Shown here in pieces: positions 24,190-36,607 of a stretch of 64,000 bases of DNA. The stretch is from NCBI GenBank assembly GCA_003550325.1, contig QKWP01000245.1, positions 118,294 through 182,293 on the forward strand. Direction: 5' to 3'. Source of the stretch: Gigaspora rosea (lineage: Eukaryota > Glomeromycota > Glomeromycetes > Diversisporales > Gigasporaceae). The notes beneath the pieces were generated by a model that was given only the letters and a program-made list of their open reading frames with translations, searched no databases and had not been told where the DNA came from. Both the position numbers and the translations under genes were made by a program. Each line of letters begins with the position of its first letter. The stretch's first letter is position 1.

Positions 24190-26180
24190 CAAATTATTAT
24201 ATATTCCTTTTAAGCACAAACCAAATTATGGCCATGCTCATTCAAAACAGAACTACTTGCAATTTTAGCTGCAACAAGTACAGCTTCTAGAAACTGTACT
24301 GTATCACTGTGAAATAGCATACATTGGTGCTATTTTGAAAATTGCATTCTCTAAAAATAGCATACTGGGTTTCGAAATAATGCCCATGTGTGTCCTAAAA
24401 TAGCACACACCTTATATAGTATATTGTATAAATGAATATATTCTATAACTTTGTATTACAGGAAAATTCTTAGCACCATCTCATCTCTCTGTTTGTTACA
24501 ATACTAACCATTTATCATCAAATTTTTATAGTGAATATTTGACAGATAAGCCAGATAAATATGAATACAGCAATACTTAATATATGCATCAGGTAGAGTC
24601 AATTAATACATAATGAGGTCATGAAGTATATAAATAAATAAATAAATTCAATATCAATAAATAAAAATTAGAATAAAAATGGCAAATAAAAAAATAAATA
24701 AAATTAAATAATAATGAGCTAAAAAAAATAGTTATTTTAGTATCGCCAAGTAGAAGTTTATATGAACAGAATGCTAAAAGTAAGCATTGAGAATGACGTT
24801 AACTGTTCTTCTATTCTATTTATATAAATTAAGGTTAGATTTTTAGCACTATACAGGATTACTACTTGTTTACATACATATGTACATGAATAACAAATTA
24901 AAGATCTATAATTTAGAAAATTATTTGCTACAAAGCTAGATATTTTCTTTTTAAGGAGATTTATTTTCAAATAAATATTTATATACTGCACATGGGCACT
25001 ATTTCAAAAATCTTTTTGGTGCATAAAAACTAGATTGGTTTTGAAATAGCACACATGTGCATACTCAAAATACTGTACAGGTAATCGAAATACCATGCAG
25101 GTGTGTACTATTTTACAGTAATATAGTACTATTCAAATCTATACAAACTCACAATCAGTTATTTCTAAATTTCAAAGCTTAATTAATACTATACCACTTT
25201 CAAACTTCCTAAATATACTTAAATACATTACTCAATTTAATTAAGTCCTAAAATTTTAATATTACCTTGCATAAAGTAAATAATATGAAGATGACAATTT
25301 TAATAATAAAGCTGACCAACTAGCACACAACTATCACATAGCACCCTATCTTATTTTTAATCCAAACAACATATATAATACTCAATATACACTATTTTCA
25401 GATAACTATCTAATAAAACTTCCTATCCATCACAGTATTAGAACAATCTGCTGAGCACATATAATTGTATAGTAGATATCACAAAACTGCTTTTAGCAAT
25501 TGAACCAAATTTACAACTTATTAACTGGAATGCTTCATGATTATATATCAATAATAACCAAAAAATCAGCAATTTTTTACATAGCTTTCAATCCTCTACT
25601 CTAAAATCTTTTAGAGTTAAACTATTACTAGATGTGCCTTCTTCTCTATTTATTCTTTATAAAAGATATTTTTAATATTCTAATATTTGTCATATATGCC
25701 AACAGGCAAGTTATGCCTTGCACTGAGTTACTTGCCCAAATACTAATCTATTACTAGATTTTATAAAAAAATCTTCATTCCAAAATTTTAAAACTTTATA
25801 GTTTTCAAATTTATTATTTTTTATACAAGACCTCATTATACTTAACTCTATCAGGTTTATTCTATTAAAACTAATTAACACATTACAAGAAACTGCTCCA
25901 TCTTTAAAGTCTGCTAGTTCTCTTACTATTCAATTTTTATTTCATCTTAACCAACAAATTTATACAAAAAATCTGAATCCTATACTAGCTCCTATACTGT
26001 ATTTCAAAATCATACTACCAACAAACAATTTTACAAAATCAGCCTACAGATTCTAAATCTTTTATATCTATTGTATCTATAACCCAAACCAATAATAACA
26101 ATTCTATTACAGTATAACTAAATCAATTCAAAAAATAGATTACTAGTACTCCCACTGGATTAAATATCTTATACACCCTT
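24190..26180 (+). pseudogene. LINE ORF2 fragment: RNase H and C-terminal region, split by an insertion
   Basis: Before 24303 the plus strand reads FKTELLAILAATSTASRNCT, and after 25133 it resumes IYTNSQSVISKFQSLI, then EDDNFNNKADQLAHNYH. That is the order of an RNase H domain as found in some LINE polyproteins (the AIL helix, YTDSQ with Asp changed to Asn, and a HEDN-ADQLA-like end). Further on come drifted phrases such as YICHICQQASYALHWVTCPN (about 25690-25740) with a CxxC that suits a LINE C-terminal zinc-binding motif. Many stops and shifts make it a relic. The reverse transcriptase part is missing upstream. Confidence 0.7.
24304..25125. mobile_element. 822 bp hAT-like element inserted in the LINE RNase H region
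   Basis: Its borders are set by the coding sequence it interrupts. The ends are related inverted copies (CACTGTGAAATAG left; complement of CTATTTTACAGTA right), with further paired words GTGCTATTTTG / GGTATTTCG. GTACTGTA (left) and GTACTATT (right) look like a drifted 8 bp target duplication. No transposase frame. Confidence 0.7.
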
Positions 26181-26381
26181 CAAGTATATTAACTAATAAT
26201 CAAATCTAGATGAGCCTTGGCCACTATAGTTGGTTTAGGCCACAGATAAGTTCTGGTCTACTTTTGTTTATCTAGCTATATGTCTGAGTTCTTTTTCTTA
26301 GCATTAGATTTAAACAATGAAATTTTTTTTAACTATAAAAAGTTTTTATTAAATTTAATAAAGATAAGAGCAAGGTCTCAC

Positions 26382-26559
26382 AGGACCCCAAAATATACAT
26401 AAATAGGTCAGGTTAATTATAGGGTTACTAAAAAGGAAAGATCTGCAGAAAAACTTCAAAAATAAGCAAAAAAATTACAATAAATAAAAAGATCTGTATA
26501 AAAAACCTCAAAAATAAGCAAACATATACCTGGCCTATTTATGTATATTTCGAGGTTCT
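26382..26559. mobile_element. hAT-like MITE family F copy 1
   Basis: 178 bp, inverted ends AGGACCCCAAAATATACATA, flanked by an exact 8 bp duplication GGTCTCAC (26374-26381, 26560-26567). The second copy at 47732-47911 has its own 8 bp duplication, which fixes the ends. Confidence 0.88.
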
Positions 26560-27029
26560 GGTCTCACCATTAAAATTAAAAAAAATTTTAATTTAATTCA
26601 TAAAATCTATATAGCACATAAGGTCATTTTCAGACAAAGACTCTATTTTTAAATTTCTACAAAGTAAATTCTTTTCAACCTCTAATTAAAGTTGTAAAAA
26701 AATATCTCATGACCAAACTAGCAGAAAATATTAAAATCAGCCTAGTAAATTGTGAGATATAAATATTTTAGTTTTATAGCTATTTGTTTTTTATTTATTA
26801 ATATAAAGAAGAAAATATATTGATATAAAGACTAAAATACTTAATATCTTATAATCTACTAGGTCAATTTTAATGTTTTAACTGCTATTTTGTCATAAGA
26901 CTCTTTTAGACAACTTTTTTTAGAAGTTAAAAAAAGATTTACTTAATAAAAAAAGGGGGTTTTGAAAAACTACAAATTTAGAATTCTAAAGAAATAAAAA
27001 AATATTTAGTAAATATATTTTCACTATAT

Positions 27030-27228
27030 ACTATGTTTTGTCGAACCTGAACATGCTCATTAATCTTGAAATAAATCTAAACTAAACATGAACTTGACTT
27101 AAAAGTTCGATATTGAAGTTGAACTGAATATAAAATTGACTTAAAAGTTCAATATTGAATATGACTAAAATGAACCTGAATCTGAACTTGACCAAAGTTC
27201 AGTTTAGGTTCATAAGAACACTAGACAA
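27030..27228. repeat. Hairpin array of GAACCT/AGGTTC-type hexamers, copy 1
   Basis: Drifted GAACCTGAAC words on the left and their complements on the right (AGTTCAGTTTAGGTTC). Cleaner copies lie at 52565-52775 and 53757-53957. Confidence 0.6.
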
Positions 27229-27463
27229 GCTACAATTTTACTAATTAAATCAACTTTATATAAAACCATGCAAATAAAATTAATTGTTTTTATAACATAT
27301 TAAGAGTAAATAGCATCCAGGACCTAGTTGTTTTTGTATAAATATAAAAAAATGCTATATAACATTTCAACAAAAAATTTATATAAAAACAATAATAACT
27401 GTAGTTAAATAACTTCTATATAATACAAAACCTCAATTTCTTTATGTAAAGATAATATTAGCA

Positions 27464-27604
27464 CAGTGTTGTTAATTTTGGCTTTTAGTGGGAATTTCTA
27501 GCCTTCCAGTGAAAATTTATAATAGTAAAAGTTCCAGTGGCACTATTAATTTGCTTCTAGTGGACTTCTAGTGGACTTCCAGTAGCTTCCAGTCAACAAC
27601 ACTG
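27464..27604. mobile_element. hAT-type MITE, 141 bp
   Basis: Ends CAGTGTTGTT and complement, flanked by an exact 8 bp duplication TATTAGCA (27456-27463, 27605-27612). The first bases equal those of the 3.9 kb element at 36991, so both probably used one transposase. The inside repeats CTTCTAGTGGA/CTTCCAGT words. Confidence 0.9.
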
Positions 27605-28146
27605 TATTAGCATATCAAAAATAGATTTCTTAAATTATTGATTTAATAAAATAAAAAACCTAGAATTTTTAATCTTTTTATATGCATATTAAATTATGCA
27701 TATTAAAATATGCTGTTACTAAGAATAATAAATTTGTTGACCTTTATTTTATATTAAGTAATTAGGACCCCAAACATCTCTCATATAGGTTATATTTTTT
27801 TTAGCAAATTAATTAAAATTTAAACCAAGGTCCAAATTTAAAATTTGGCAAATTAGTATTAATTTAAATAATTTTTATATTTTGAATTTTAGCAAAACAT
27901 TAAAAATTTTGCATTGTTATATTTAATATTTTGTCGATTTATTCTTTTTTGGGAGAATTACTTAATTATCATGAAATATATTAAGTAGTAGTTTTGAAAT
28001 ATTTCAAGGCACTGCCTATTATAATCAAATACTTACTTGCTAGTAAGAATACAAGGAGAAAATCAATAAACAAAACAAAATGAAAATAAATAAATAAATA
28101 AAGTAAAAAAACTCATTTTTTTATTTTATTTTATTATTTTTATTTT

Positions 28147-28199
28147 TAAAGTAAATTTCTGGTTATTCCCATGATAAGAAATAACCGAAATTTACTTTT
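28147..28199. repeat. Short perfect-looking hairpin
   Basis: AAAGTAAATTTCTGGTTATT and its inverted copy around a CCCATGATAAG loop. It stands between T-rich tracts. Confidence 0.6.
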
Positions 28200-29660
28200 A
28201 TTTCTACGTTATTTTTTTATTTTTTTAATATTATCATTTTATTTTATTTTTGTATTTACTGTATGTTTTTTTTATAAATTTTTTTATATTTTTTTAACAT
28301 TTTTTATAAACATTTTTATTTTTTTTTATATTTTTTAAACATTTTTTTTATATTTTTTTAATATATTTTTTTAAACAATTTTTTAACTATTTTTTTTTAT
28401 ATTTTTAAATGTTTTTTTTATTCTAAGTTTATATATATTTTTATTATTAAATTATTTTTTAATTTTTTTATTTTTTTTTAGATTTTTAACATTTATCACT
28501 AGTACGATTCATCACTACTCCTTGATCAACCAATCATTTTGTTTGTTTTGATTTTATATTAATCAAAACAAAACAAATAGTGCTCATTATAATTAGAGTT
28601 AGGGTTGGCAAGGCATGAGTTAGAAGGCCCTCCTAACCCAAAATTACACAAGAAATTTTTTTTTGTCAAGAAAAAAGTGTAGTTTCTTAGTCAAAATTTT
28701 AAGTTAGAAGCAATTTTTTAAAAAAAGTTTGTTTTGCTTCAATTTTATGTTACACCTGATTCTGTATCCCAAATATTTGATCAGGGGTGGCGATGCATTG
28801 CACTGGTGATGAATGATAACACACTTTTTTTGTGTATTTAAAAATTTTCATTTTTTTATTTTTTAAAATTTTTATTATTATTTTTTTTTAATTTTATTTT
28901 ATTATTAATATTTTTTTGTACATTTTTTTTTTTAAATTATTTATTATTTAAGAATTAATTTAGCATTCACTAGTTGTGCACTAGTGATTATCTATCTATA
29001 AATAATTATATGTAGCAAAAAAATAAAATTAAATCTTTTAATATTAGGGTAAAGGTAAGTACTGGGATGGGGCAGAGGATATAGTTTTACCAAAATTTTA
29101 TGAGAAATTTTTTTTTTGCATAAAAAAAGTAGTTTCATAGACAAAATTTTTAGTTAAAACGATTTTTTAAAAAATACTTATTTTTGTTATACAAAATTGT
29201 TTTGCATATTACACCTGATCCTTAATTCTAATTGAATTGGTAAAATTCGCCACTGGTGAGCATTAAACTTATCAATTATTTAAATTATTTTTTTATTTTT
29301 TTTTATTTTTTTTATTGTAATTTAAAAATTTTCAGTTTTTTTTATTATTTTTTTAAATTTTTTTATTATTTTATTAATTTTATTATTATTATTATTATTT
29401 TTTATACCATTTTTTTTTAAAAAAAGTTTTCTTTTTTATTTTATTAATTTTTTTAAACAAGAGGTTTTTTTATTTATTTAAATTATTTATTTAAATTATT
29501 TAATTATTTTTTATTTAAATATTTTTTTCATTTTTTTCTATTTTTTAAAAATTTTTATTTTTCAGTTTTTATTATAATTTTTTTATTATAAATTTTTTTT
29601 TATTTAATTTGTTTTTTTAACAGTTTTTAGTTTTTTTATTATAATTTATTTAATTTATTT
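28200..29660. repeat. T-rich low-complexity block with a diverged repeat pair
   Basis: Mostly long T runs with A interruptions (28200-28490, 28840-28960, 29280-29660). Two related non-coding segments (about 28590-28790 and 29030-29225) share a TTAGGGT start and the end TTACACCTGAT. A looser relative lies at 40336-40530. No genes. Confidence 0.6.
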
Positions 29661-30320
29661 TTAATAAAATACAGAAATAGCGTTACGATGATTATTACCA
29701 GTTATACAAGATAAGTATAAAAATATTTTTTTTACCGTATTTTTGACTTTTTTTACTAACACTAATCAATATTTTTTCAGTTTTTTCTTCCTTTGTCATG
29801 GTTGTTATTCATATTGGTATTTTTTCATAGTTGGTGTAGCTGTTGGTATTACTTACTATATTGGTGCTTTTTCTTCATCATTGGTATCATCATGTCCAAT
29901 TTGAAGTTTATTTCATTAACGGTATTGTCCATTTCAGTATTCTTGTATGGTATTTAGCATTTTTTTATCACTATTGACAAGTCTCTTTCATTGCTATTGT
30001 TGTTCATTTCAGGTTCTTTTGTGCTAGAGTAGTTGCTTGAAGTTTTCTGCTGTCAGTATTGCCCAGTTTTGGAGCGTACAGTTATGTATTCATTTTTTTT
30101 TTTATCTTTAGTATCATGTTCATGTTATACTAATTCTTTTCAGGTTCAAGGTAGGTGCAGATATGCTTGTTGTTGGTATCGAATTTGCTGAATTTGGAAG
30201 TTAAACTATGTCTAATGTTCGTGGTTGGTGTAGTAGTATCTTTATGGCATTTATGTAGTATCTTTATAGTGTTTGTATGGTATTTCTAAGGCGTTTTTGT
30301 GATATTTCTTGTAATATGTT
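29660..30320. other. TTGGTATT-rich, codon-like low-complexity DNA
   Basis: The words TTGGTATT and TTGGTGTAG recur, and the complementary strand reads ACC-rich triplets. No frame holds. Possibly an old satellite. Confidence 0.4.
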
Positions 30321-30334
30321 TTGTTGTTTTTTTT

Positions 30335-30595
30335 TTAATAAAAATATAATATTTTTTTTAATGAAAATATATTATATTTTTTAATAAAAATATATTATTT
30401 TTTTAATGAAAATATATTATTTTTTTTAATGAAAATATATTATTTTTTTAATGAAAATATATTATTTTTTTTAATGAAAATATATTATTTTTTTAATGAA
30501 AATATATATATATTTTTTAATAAAAATATATTATATTTTTTAATGAAAATATATTACAGTATTTTTTTTAATAAAAATATATTATTTTTTATTAT
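30335..30595. repeat. Minisatellite, about 18-24 bp unit
   Basis: About ten copies of TTTTTAATGAAAATATATTA with variable T length. The 63-codon open frame across it is only a product of the repeat. Confidence 0.9.
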
Positions 30596-31299
30596 TTTTG
30601 TAAAATTTATAATTGATTAATATTATGTATTTGTAATAAATTACATTATTAAAATATATAAATATTCAAATATATTTTTTAATATACGAAAATTTAGCTA
30701 GTATTTAAGATTTAGGTAAGTATATAGTAATTTACTATTATTTGTTTTTATTTTGATATTTTTTACAATCTGTGCAGATTATTGAAAATTTCTTTAATGA
30801 TCTCGCAGATGTGCATTAATTTTTATTAATAATTGTTTTTTTTAGAAATTTGTAAGAGCTGTACTAAAAAAACTTTCCTGATGAAAGATCTGTAATTAAA
30901 AATTATTTAAAGGCAATTGGCAGGATTGCAGATTTGCACAGATTTTTATTAATTACAGTTTTAAAAAATTTGCACTATATTTATTTACTCGATGCTAGAT
31001 GTTATAATTTAGGTTTTAGCAAATTACTATAAAATTTATATGTAAAAATCCAACTTTTAGCAAATTTACTTGATTTTAGAGTAGCAAAAGCATCTAAATT
31101 CATGCAGATTAGTTATAAACTATATGAGAGATATCTGAGGACCTAAGTAATTAAAGTTTTTAGGCTTCTGCACTATATAAATATATATGCATATAAACAT
31201 ATATTTAGTATAGTAAAAAAACGGATATTACAAAAATATGTATTGTTGTATAAACTCATATCTAAGTAATTTATGTATAGATATAAGCAAAAAAAATTA

Positions 31300-31465
31300 T
31301 GAAAGTATGTATAGTTAGCAACACTTATAAAATTTATTTTTTATAAGTAATCTCCTTTTAATAGTTAGGGTTAGAGTAAGTGATAATATTGTCCTTTTTA
31401 ATGTTAGAGTTGGTATAGGTTATAAATAAACTTTTTAAAGAATTTTTTTACAAACTATACATGCT
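31300..31465. repeat. Weak inverted repeat with TTAGGG in the middle
   Basis: GTATGTATAGTT on the left pairs with AACTATACATGC on the right. TTAGGGTTAGAG lies at 31366-31377. Arms beyond this are too AT-rich to judge. Confidence 0.4.
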
Positions 31466-32852
31466 ATCTTAATTTCTACTATATATACTTTATCAATTAT
31501 ACACTATATATTTGCTATATACTCTGAAAAAACCTATATATATATTTTGTATAGTAAAAAAATATCTACTTGTATATATGTATATACAAATCTTTTCCCT
31601 TAAACTGTATATTATTTCTATTTATATATTAAAATATCTATATATATGTAAATTTAAGATTAATGTATTTTACCTAAACTAGTGTCCCAAAATGTTATAC
31701 ATTTAATTTCACTATATATAATTTTTGGTATCAACAATTGAAAGCTATTTTGAATAAATATTTTAATTCATTAAGTTTTTATATGATACTTTGCAATACT
31801 GCATATAAACTGCATATGTATTGTACATATTGAACTCAAAAAAAAGTGGTTTAACAATAGTATTTGGGGTGAGTTAGTAAAAAAGTAACAAATTTTTTCT
31901 AAGTAAAAGTTTTCATGACTTTAAGCTTAAATATTTTAACAACTATTTTAATAAATTTAATAATTTTTTTTTATTTTAATTCTATATAATTTCAAGATTA
32001 AAATAAAAAAAATTTTAGCAAATTTAATTAAATAGTTATCAAGATATTTTAATTTAAATATTAAAAAAATTTACTAAAAATGATCTGTCTTTTTTCTACC
32101 TATTTGTTCTACTGACTATGCAAGGTTATGGAATTGGTAGTAGTATGACTTAAGGTGATGAGATCATTAAACATTTTGGTAAGAGTGATCGATATTTTGG
32201 CTTAGTTTTCATCTTTTATCTATATTGTCTTTTATTATAGCATCTTATATCTTTTATTAATAAACTTGTGCTATAACACATTGGCCTACTTCTAGAATCA
32301 AGTACTTGTAATATTATTTGACTATATAATATAGCATGCAATCAGCTATTATCTATTATTTTATCTATTGTTTTCATTGACTTTAAAAAAAATTAGTTCT
32401 TTTATACTATGCTAGCAGTAAATATATAAGTTATTCAAGGTAGTGATTTGACCCAGGTGTATGTTATCTGGGTCATCTATGGGTGGGTGGGTAACTAGAC
32501 AAGTTATAACAGCTCAGGTGAGAACAGGTAGATCAACTTGCAGGAATCCATAAGTTGACCCATGATTATCTGTGGGTCAAGTAGTAATTTTATAATAATG
32601 ATTATTACTATTAATTAAGCTAATTCTATTACAATTACAAAAATTAGTAGCTTTTTTATACTGTATATTGCCAAAAATAATCCACTTCTAAAAATAAGCT
32701 ATCTCTCTTTTGGTCAAAAACTCAAAACCATTTTTGACTTGAAAATAAGCTTCCTATGATTAATAAAGTTGCTACATAGTAAAGTTTAAACATTACTAAG
32801 CAAATCGATTAAAGTTATTAGTAAATTTATTTAAAAGATCAAAAAATATATA

Positions 32853-33026
32853 CAGTCAAACCTTGTTATAGTTACCCTTGATATAGTCACAACCTTGATA
32901 TAGTGATACTATTTTTAAGCTCTAACTCTTATAAACTATATAAAATTTGATCTTTATATAGTTACAACTTGTTGTAATTACCAGATTCTTGCTTTCCAAA
33001 CTAGTGATTATATCGAGGTTTGACTG
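32853..33026. mobile_element. Tc1/mariner-type MITE
   Basis: 174 bp, ends CAGTCAAACCT and complement, flanked by TA on both sides (32851-32852, 33027-33028). The pattern CAGTCAAACCTNGNTATA is typical of pogo/Tigger-related ends. Inside, GATATAGT/GTTATAGTTAC words repeat. Confidence 0.85.
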
Positions 33027-33469
33027 TACTCTAAAATTTATAACAAAATTGGAGAACTTTTTATTAATTGATTTTAATTTTTACTTTCAATGAAGGGATT
33101 AAAATTTTATTAACAAATATATTTATTGAATGTAAAAATTAAAAGTCAAATAAAAAAAGTACTTCTATTTAATAAAACTTTCATAATATTTATAGTTTAA
33201 GTGCTAATAATCAATTAATATAGTAGAATTTAGACTTTACTATATAGCAACTATTGGTGATTGACCAAAAATTAATTATATCTAAAAATAAGCTACTAGA
33301 TTTTTTGTGTCCAAAATATGGTAGTAACTTAGTTAATTTTTAAATTTTAAAGTATTTGAATTTTATCTTTGTATTAAAAGTATATTATAATAAATCAAGT
33401 ATAATAGTACAACAATTTATAATTTGATTGGCCAATGTTGCATAATTATGTACTAATTTAATATTACAC

Positions 33470-33560
33470 AATGTCCAATATCCAAACCCTTCTGATTCAA
33501 TGGATTGGACTGAACTGGACATAGGTAGTCCAATGTTCATATTCAATATTCAGCCTAATA
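33470..33560. repeat. GTCCAA/TTGGAC word cluster, copy 1
   Basis: Alternating ATTGGAC and GTCCAAT words in both orientations. Cleaner copies lie at 52215-52380 and 59100-59175. Confidence 0.5.
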
Positions 33561-33639
33561 CTGCTAGTAAAATTCAAGTAGGATTAAAAGTATATATATT
33601 TTAGCCATCAAGCCCAATGCTATCACAAATTTTAAAAAG

Positions 33640-34100
33640 CACTGATAATAACAAGCCTTATCTTTTTATATATTCTGATAATAAACCAGACTATTAACTA
33701 AACTTTTTTTATACACAACTTGTATTGATTGCAATTTTTTTGGCTCTAGATCTTAATTTTTTGGTTACCATTTATACACCAATAGGACATTTGTAAAAAA
33801 AACCTAGTCAAATGTATTATGTCTATTTTAAATATTGGGTTGCAGTGCATTGAACTAATGAGAAGTGTGTTTTATGAGAATTAGAGAATTTGATAAAAAT
33901 TGTATCACAATAGATAAAATTCAAAATAAGGCTAAAGAAGTATCTGGTTTAAAAAAGAAATAATTAAAAGTTTACAATCTACTAAACTATTATACAAAAT
34001 ATTTTTGAGCAACTAGAACTTAAGAGAGAAGAATTTTTTATACAGTATTCAAATAAGTGACAAAGCAAGACATAGAGCAATTGCAAGAGTCTGTGCTTAA
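33640..34100 (+). pseudogene. Second LINE RNase H relic
   Basis: The plus strand reads IYSDNKPDY near 33674 and LVLIAIFLALDLNFLVTIYT near 33722, matching the order of RNase H sheets and helix seen in the LINE piece at 24190, followed by drifted coding-like DNA with several stops. It is separate from the first copy and older. Confidence 0.45.
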
Positions 34101-34418
34101 AAAATAGATATTTTATTAGTACCTAAAAATACATTCAAAAAATATATTAAAAATAAGGTCTGTTTAGAATTTCAAAATAATAATAATAAATCAGAAAAAA
34201 AAATAAAACCAAATAAATAAAATAAAAATAAAAAATAAAATTGAATAAAAAAAATCAAAGAAAGAAAAAAAATCAAAAAAAAAACAGAAAAAAAACTTCT
34301 TATAAACTTATACATATATAAATATACAATATAGCTTTATATTCTTGAGTTCATAAACTATTGCTACTGTTCAAGAACCTACTTTTTTGAAATTAGAAAA
34401 TGCCAAGAAGCTGAAAAT

Positions 34419-34640
34419 GTGTGCATGATATGTAAACTTCCATGGAGCAATCCCAATATATTTTCAAAGTTGCAACCTTTTTCGGATTCTATTTCTAAGA
34501 CCAATATATACCATTTTGTAAATATATATAGTAGAGAAACTAGTAAAGAATATTGCCCATCTTTATTTCAAAAAATCACATTACTATTAAAAACTACAAC
34601 TAATAATCTTGGTATTAATAGCATGTGCTTTAGTTCTTGA
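34419..34640 (+). CDS. Unrecognised short frame with a CMIC motif
   Basis: 73 codons from ATG 34419, beginning MCMICKLPWSNPNIF. The frame is open upstream to about 34400 and has fairly normal amino acid use (KTNIYHFVNIYSRETSKEYC) for such AT-rich DNA. A CxxC near the start and its place downstream of a LINE relic suggest it may be the C-terminal end of that LINE. Equally it may be an exon of an unknown gene. No family recognised. Confidence 0.25.
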   Translation: MCMICKLPWSNPNIFSKLQPFSDSISKTNIYHFVNIYSRETSKEYCPSLFQKITLLLKTTTNNLGINSMCFSS

Positions 34641-34869
34641 GAACAATATGTATCAAATGTGTGTATTTTGATCATATGCATTGAATATTACTAGCTACAG
34701 GTTTTTTATTCACAATATTGTTAAATCTAGAGAAAGAAAGTCTTCTTAAAAACTTTACAAAAGATAGATTATATATGTGGTACAGCTTTTTATAGAATTT
34801 TAAATCTTACAAAAGCCAGTTCACTATTGTACCTAAACAACAATTGCAATAAGTATCAAGAAATAGATA

Positions 34870-35179
34870 ACAGAGATGATTTCATTGACATGGAAATATC
34901 AATGATATAGATGATATCATTAATATGGATGATATCATTGATATAGATGATATTATTGATATGGAAGATGAAAATAGGTTTGCCAATGAATCATCTACAG
35001 AACAACAGGATGAGACTAATAATTTATCTTTAGAAGCATTATTCAAGCATATATTCATTAATGCTAAGCTTATCTGCTTAACACTAATGAAAGCTTTATA
35101 CTTCTTCTCTCATCTTTATCTAGATGTCTGTTTTCAGTATAGTTATGCTCAAATTCTTTCACCAACTTCTGCTAGTTAA
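34870..35179 (+). pseudogene. Short acidic frame starting with an Asp-Ile repeat
   Basis: A minisatellite of GATATCATTGATAT-type units (34876-34965) reads DDIIDIDDIID in one frame, then ENRFANESSTEQQDETNNLS and a hydrophobic end, stopping at 35177-35179. The front is repeat-derived. The remainder could be an exon remnant. Unrecognised. Confidence 0.25.
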
Positions 35180-36179
35180 TATGTATCTTTGATCATTTAA
35201 TTGAATATGTGATGCAAAGCCACTTTAGCAAAATATTTAATACTTGCAAATTTGCTAGAGTACTTATTTAATTATGTCTTTAAACCTTATCACATTAAGT
35301 TGTATTTGTTATTGGCCGGAGCGTAGTGATGGACCCTAAGTTTTTATGCGAAGTGATACAAAAATTACCTTCCTAATGTGCTTCAATTGTAAAAATCTTG
35401 ACAAATTTTACTTTTTTGATATACTTGCATATATATGATGTAAATCTTATCAGAAATGGAATTTGGAAATTTTTTGTCTGTCCTCACGCGTGTCTATATT
35501 TGTGCTTTTAATATTACCAACATATGCATATTAACGTGTTTGTGTAATATGATGAACATCATATGATGAGTTCTGGATATATAATGCTACACATTAGCCT
35601 AGTAATTGTTATCTGTCCAATTATGAAATTCTTTTTACAATTCAACAAGCTATAGAGATCATTTATATGTTTTACTATAAAAAAATTTTTACTTTTTGTA
35701 AAAAAGTCACCTAGCCAGGTGATAAGAACCAATTTTATTTATGTATGTGCCCTAATAAGTAAAGTTGTACACAAAAATAAAATACATATAATTTGAAATT
35801 TTTATATAAATTGGATAACTTTTTATTAGTACAGTTTTTTATTTTATATATTAATAACATGAATGATCACAGATTTAAATAGATTGTCATAACTGTCCAT
35901 ATTTAAAATTTTCTCCCGGTTTTTGGATATAGCAAATCAAAAACGGCAAAGTGCCAAAAACATTTTATCGGTATCGAAAACTATCAAACATCAATTATTA
36001 AAATTAAATTAATTAGCATACTAAACAGGCATAATTTCAAAAAAAAGTATCCCATACTATTAGTCAATTACAACATATAAATGTCATTTTTGACAAGTAC
36101 ATAATACTGTAATAACACACACTCACGAATGTATTTCCCCGCATGTATTGTCATCCCGTGTTGTCAGAATCTAAATTGG
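35180..36179. other. Gene-free AT-rich stretch
   Basis: No frame, repeat pair or element end can be supported. A GC-richer phrase GGCCGGAGCGTAGTG (about 35315) resembles TCCGGAGCGGAGTG at about 3930 and may mark a worn dispersed element. Confidence 0.4.
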
Positions 36180-36607
36180 AAAAAAAATGAAAACTATTAC
36201 CCACACTTAAAAAGGATTCTTTAAAAATTAGCATAGCGAACATCAAAAAAGTTGAATGGAAACTATTTTTCTCACATTTTAGGTTATACAAAAAAGTGAT
36301 CGTACTGGTATAAAATTTCAGATTTACATCATAATGTTAACATTACAATGATAAATTTCGAAATTAATAATCAGTGATGCCAGCTTTTGCATCATAATGA
36401 GTGATTTGCATATATATTACATATACGTTACGTAAAAGTTTTAACTTTTCCAAAAATGAATAAATGAAATCATTACTTCTAGTAAAAAAGTTTTTTGCAA
36501 AAATCAGGGTAAGCGACATCAAAAAAGTTGAAGAGAAACCATCCCTATATACATTTTATATTACACAAGAAACATGATCGTACTGGTAATTATATATCAC
36601 TCTGTTC
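36180..36607. repeat. Diverged tandem duplication (277 bp) upstream of the gsh1-like locus
   Basis: CATCAAAAAAGTTGAA occurs at 36241 and 36517, and GATCGTACTGGTA at 36299 and 36576, so the two copies are 276-277 bp apart. It sits where the promoter should be, directly before exon 1. Confidence 0.7.

Noticed and set aside
30429..30620. 63-codon frame with repeated MKIYYFFNEN
   Set aside because: Translation of a minisatellite with variable T runs; no independent coding evidence.
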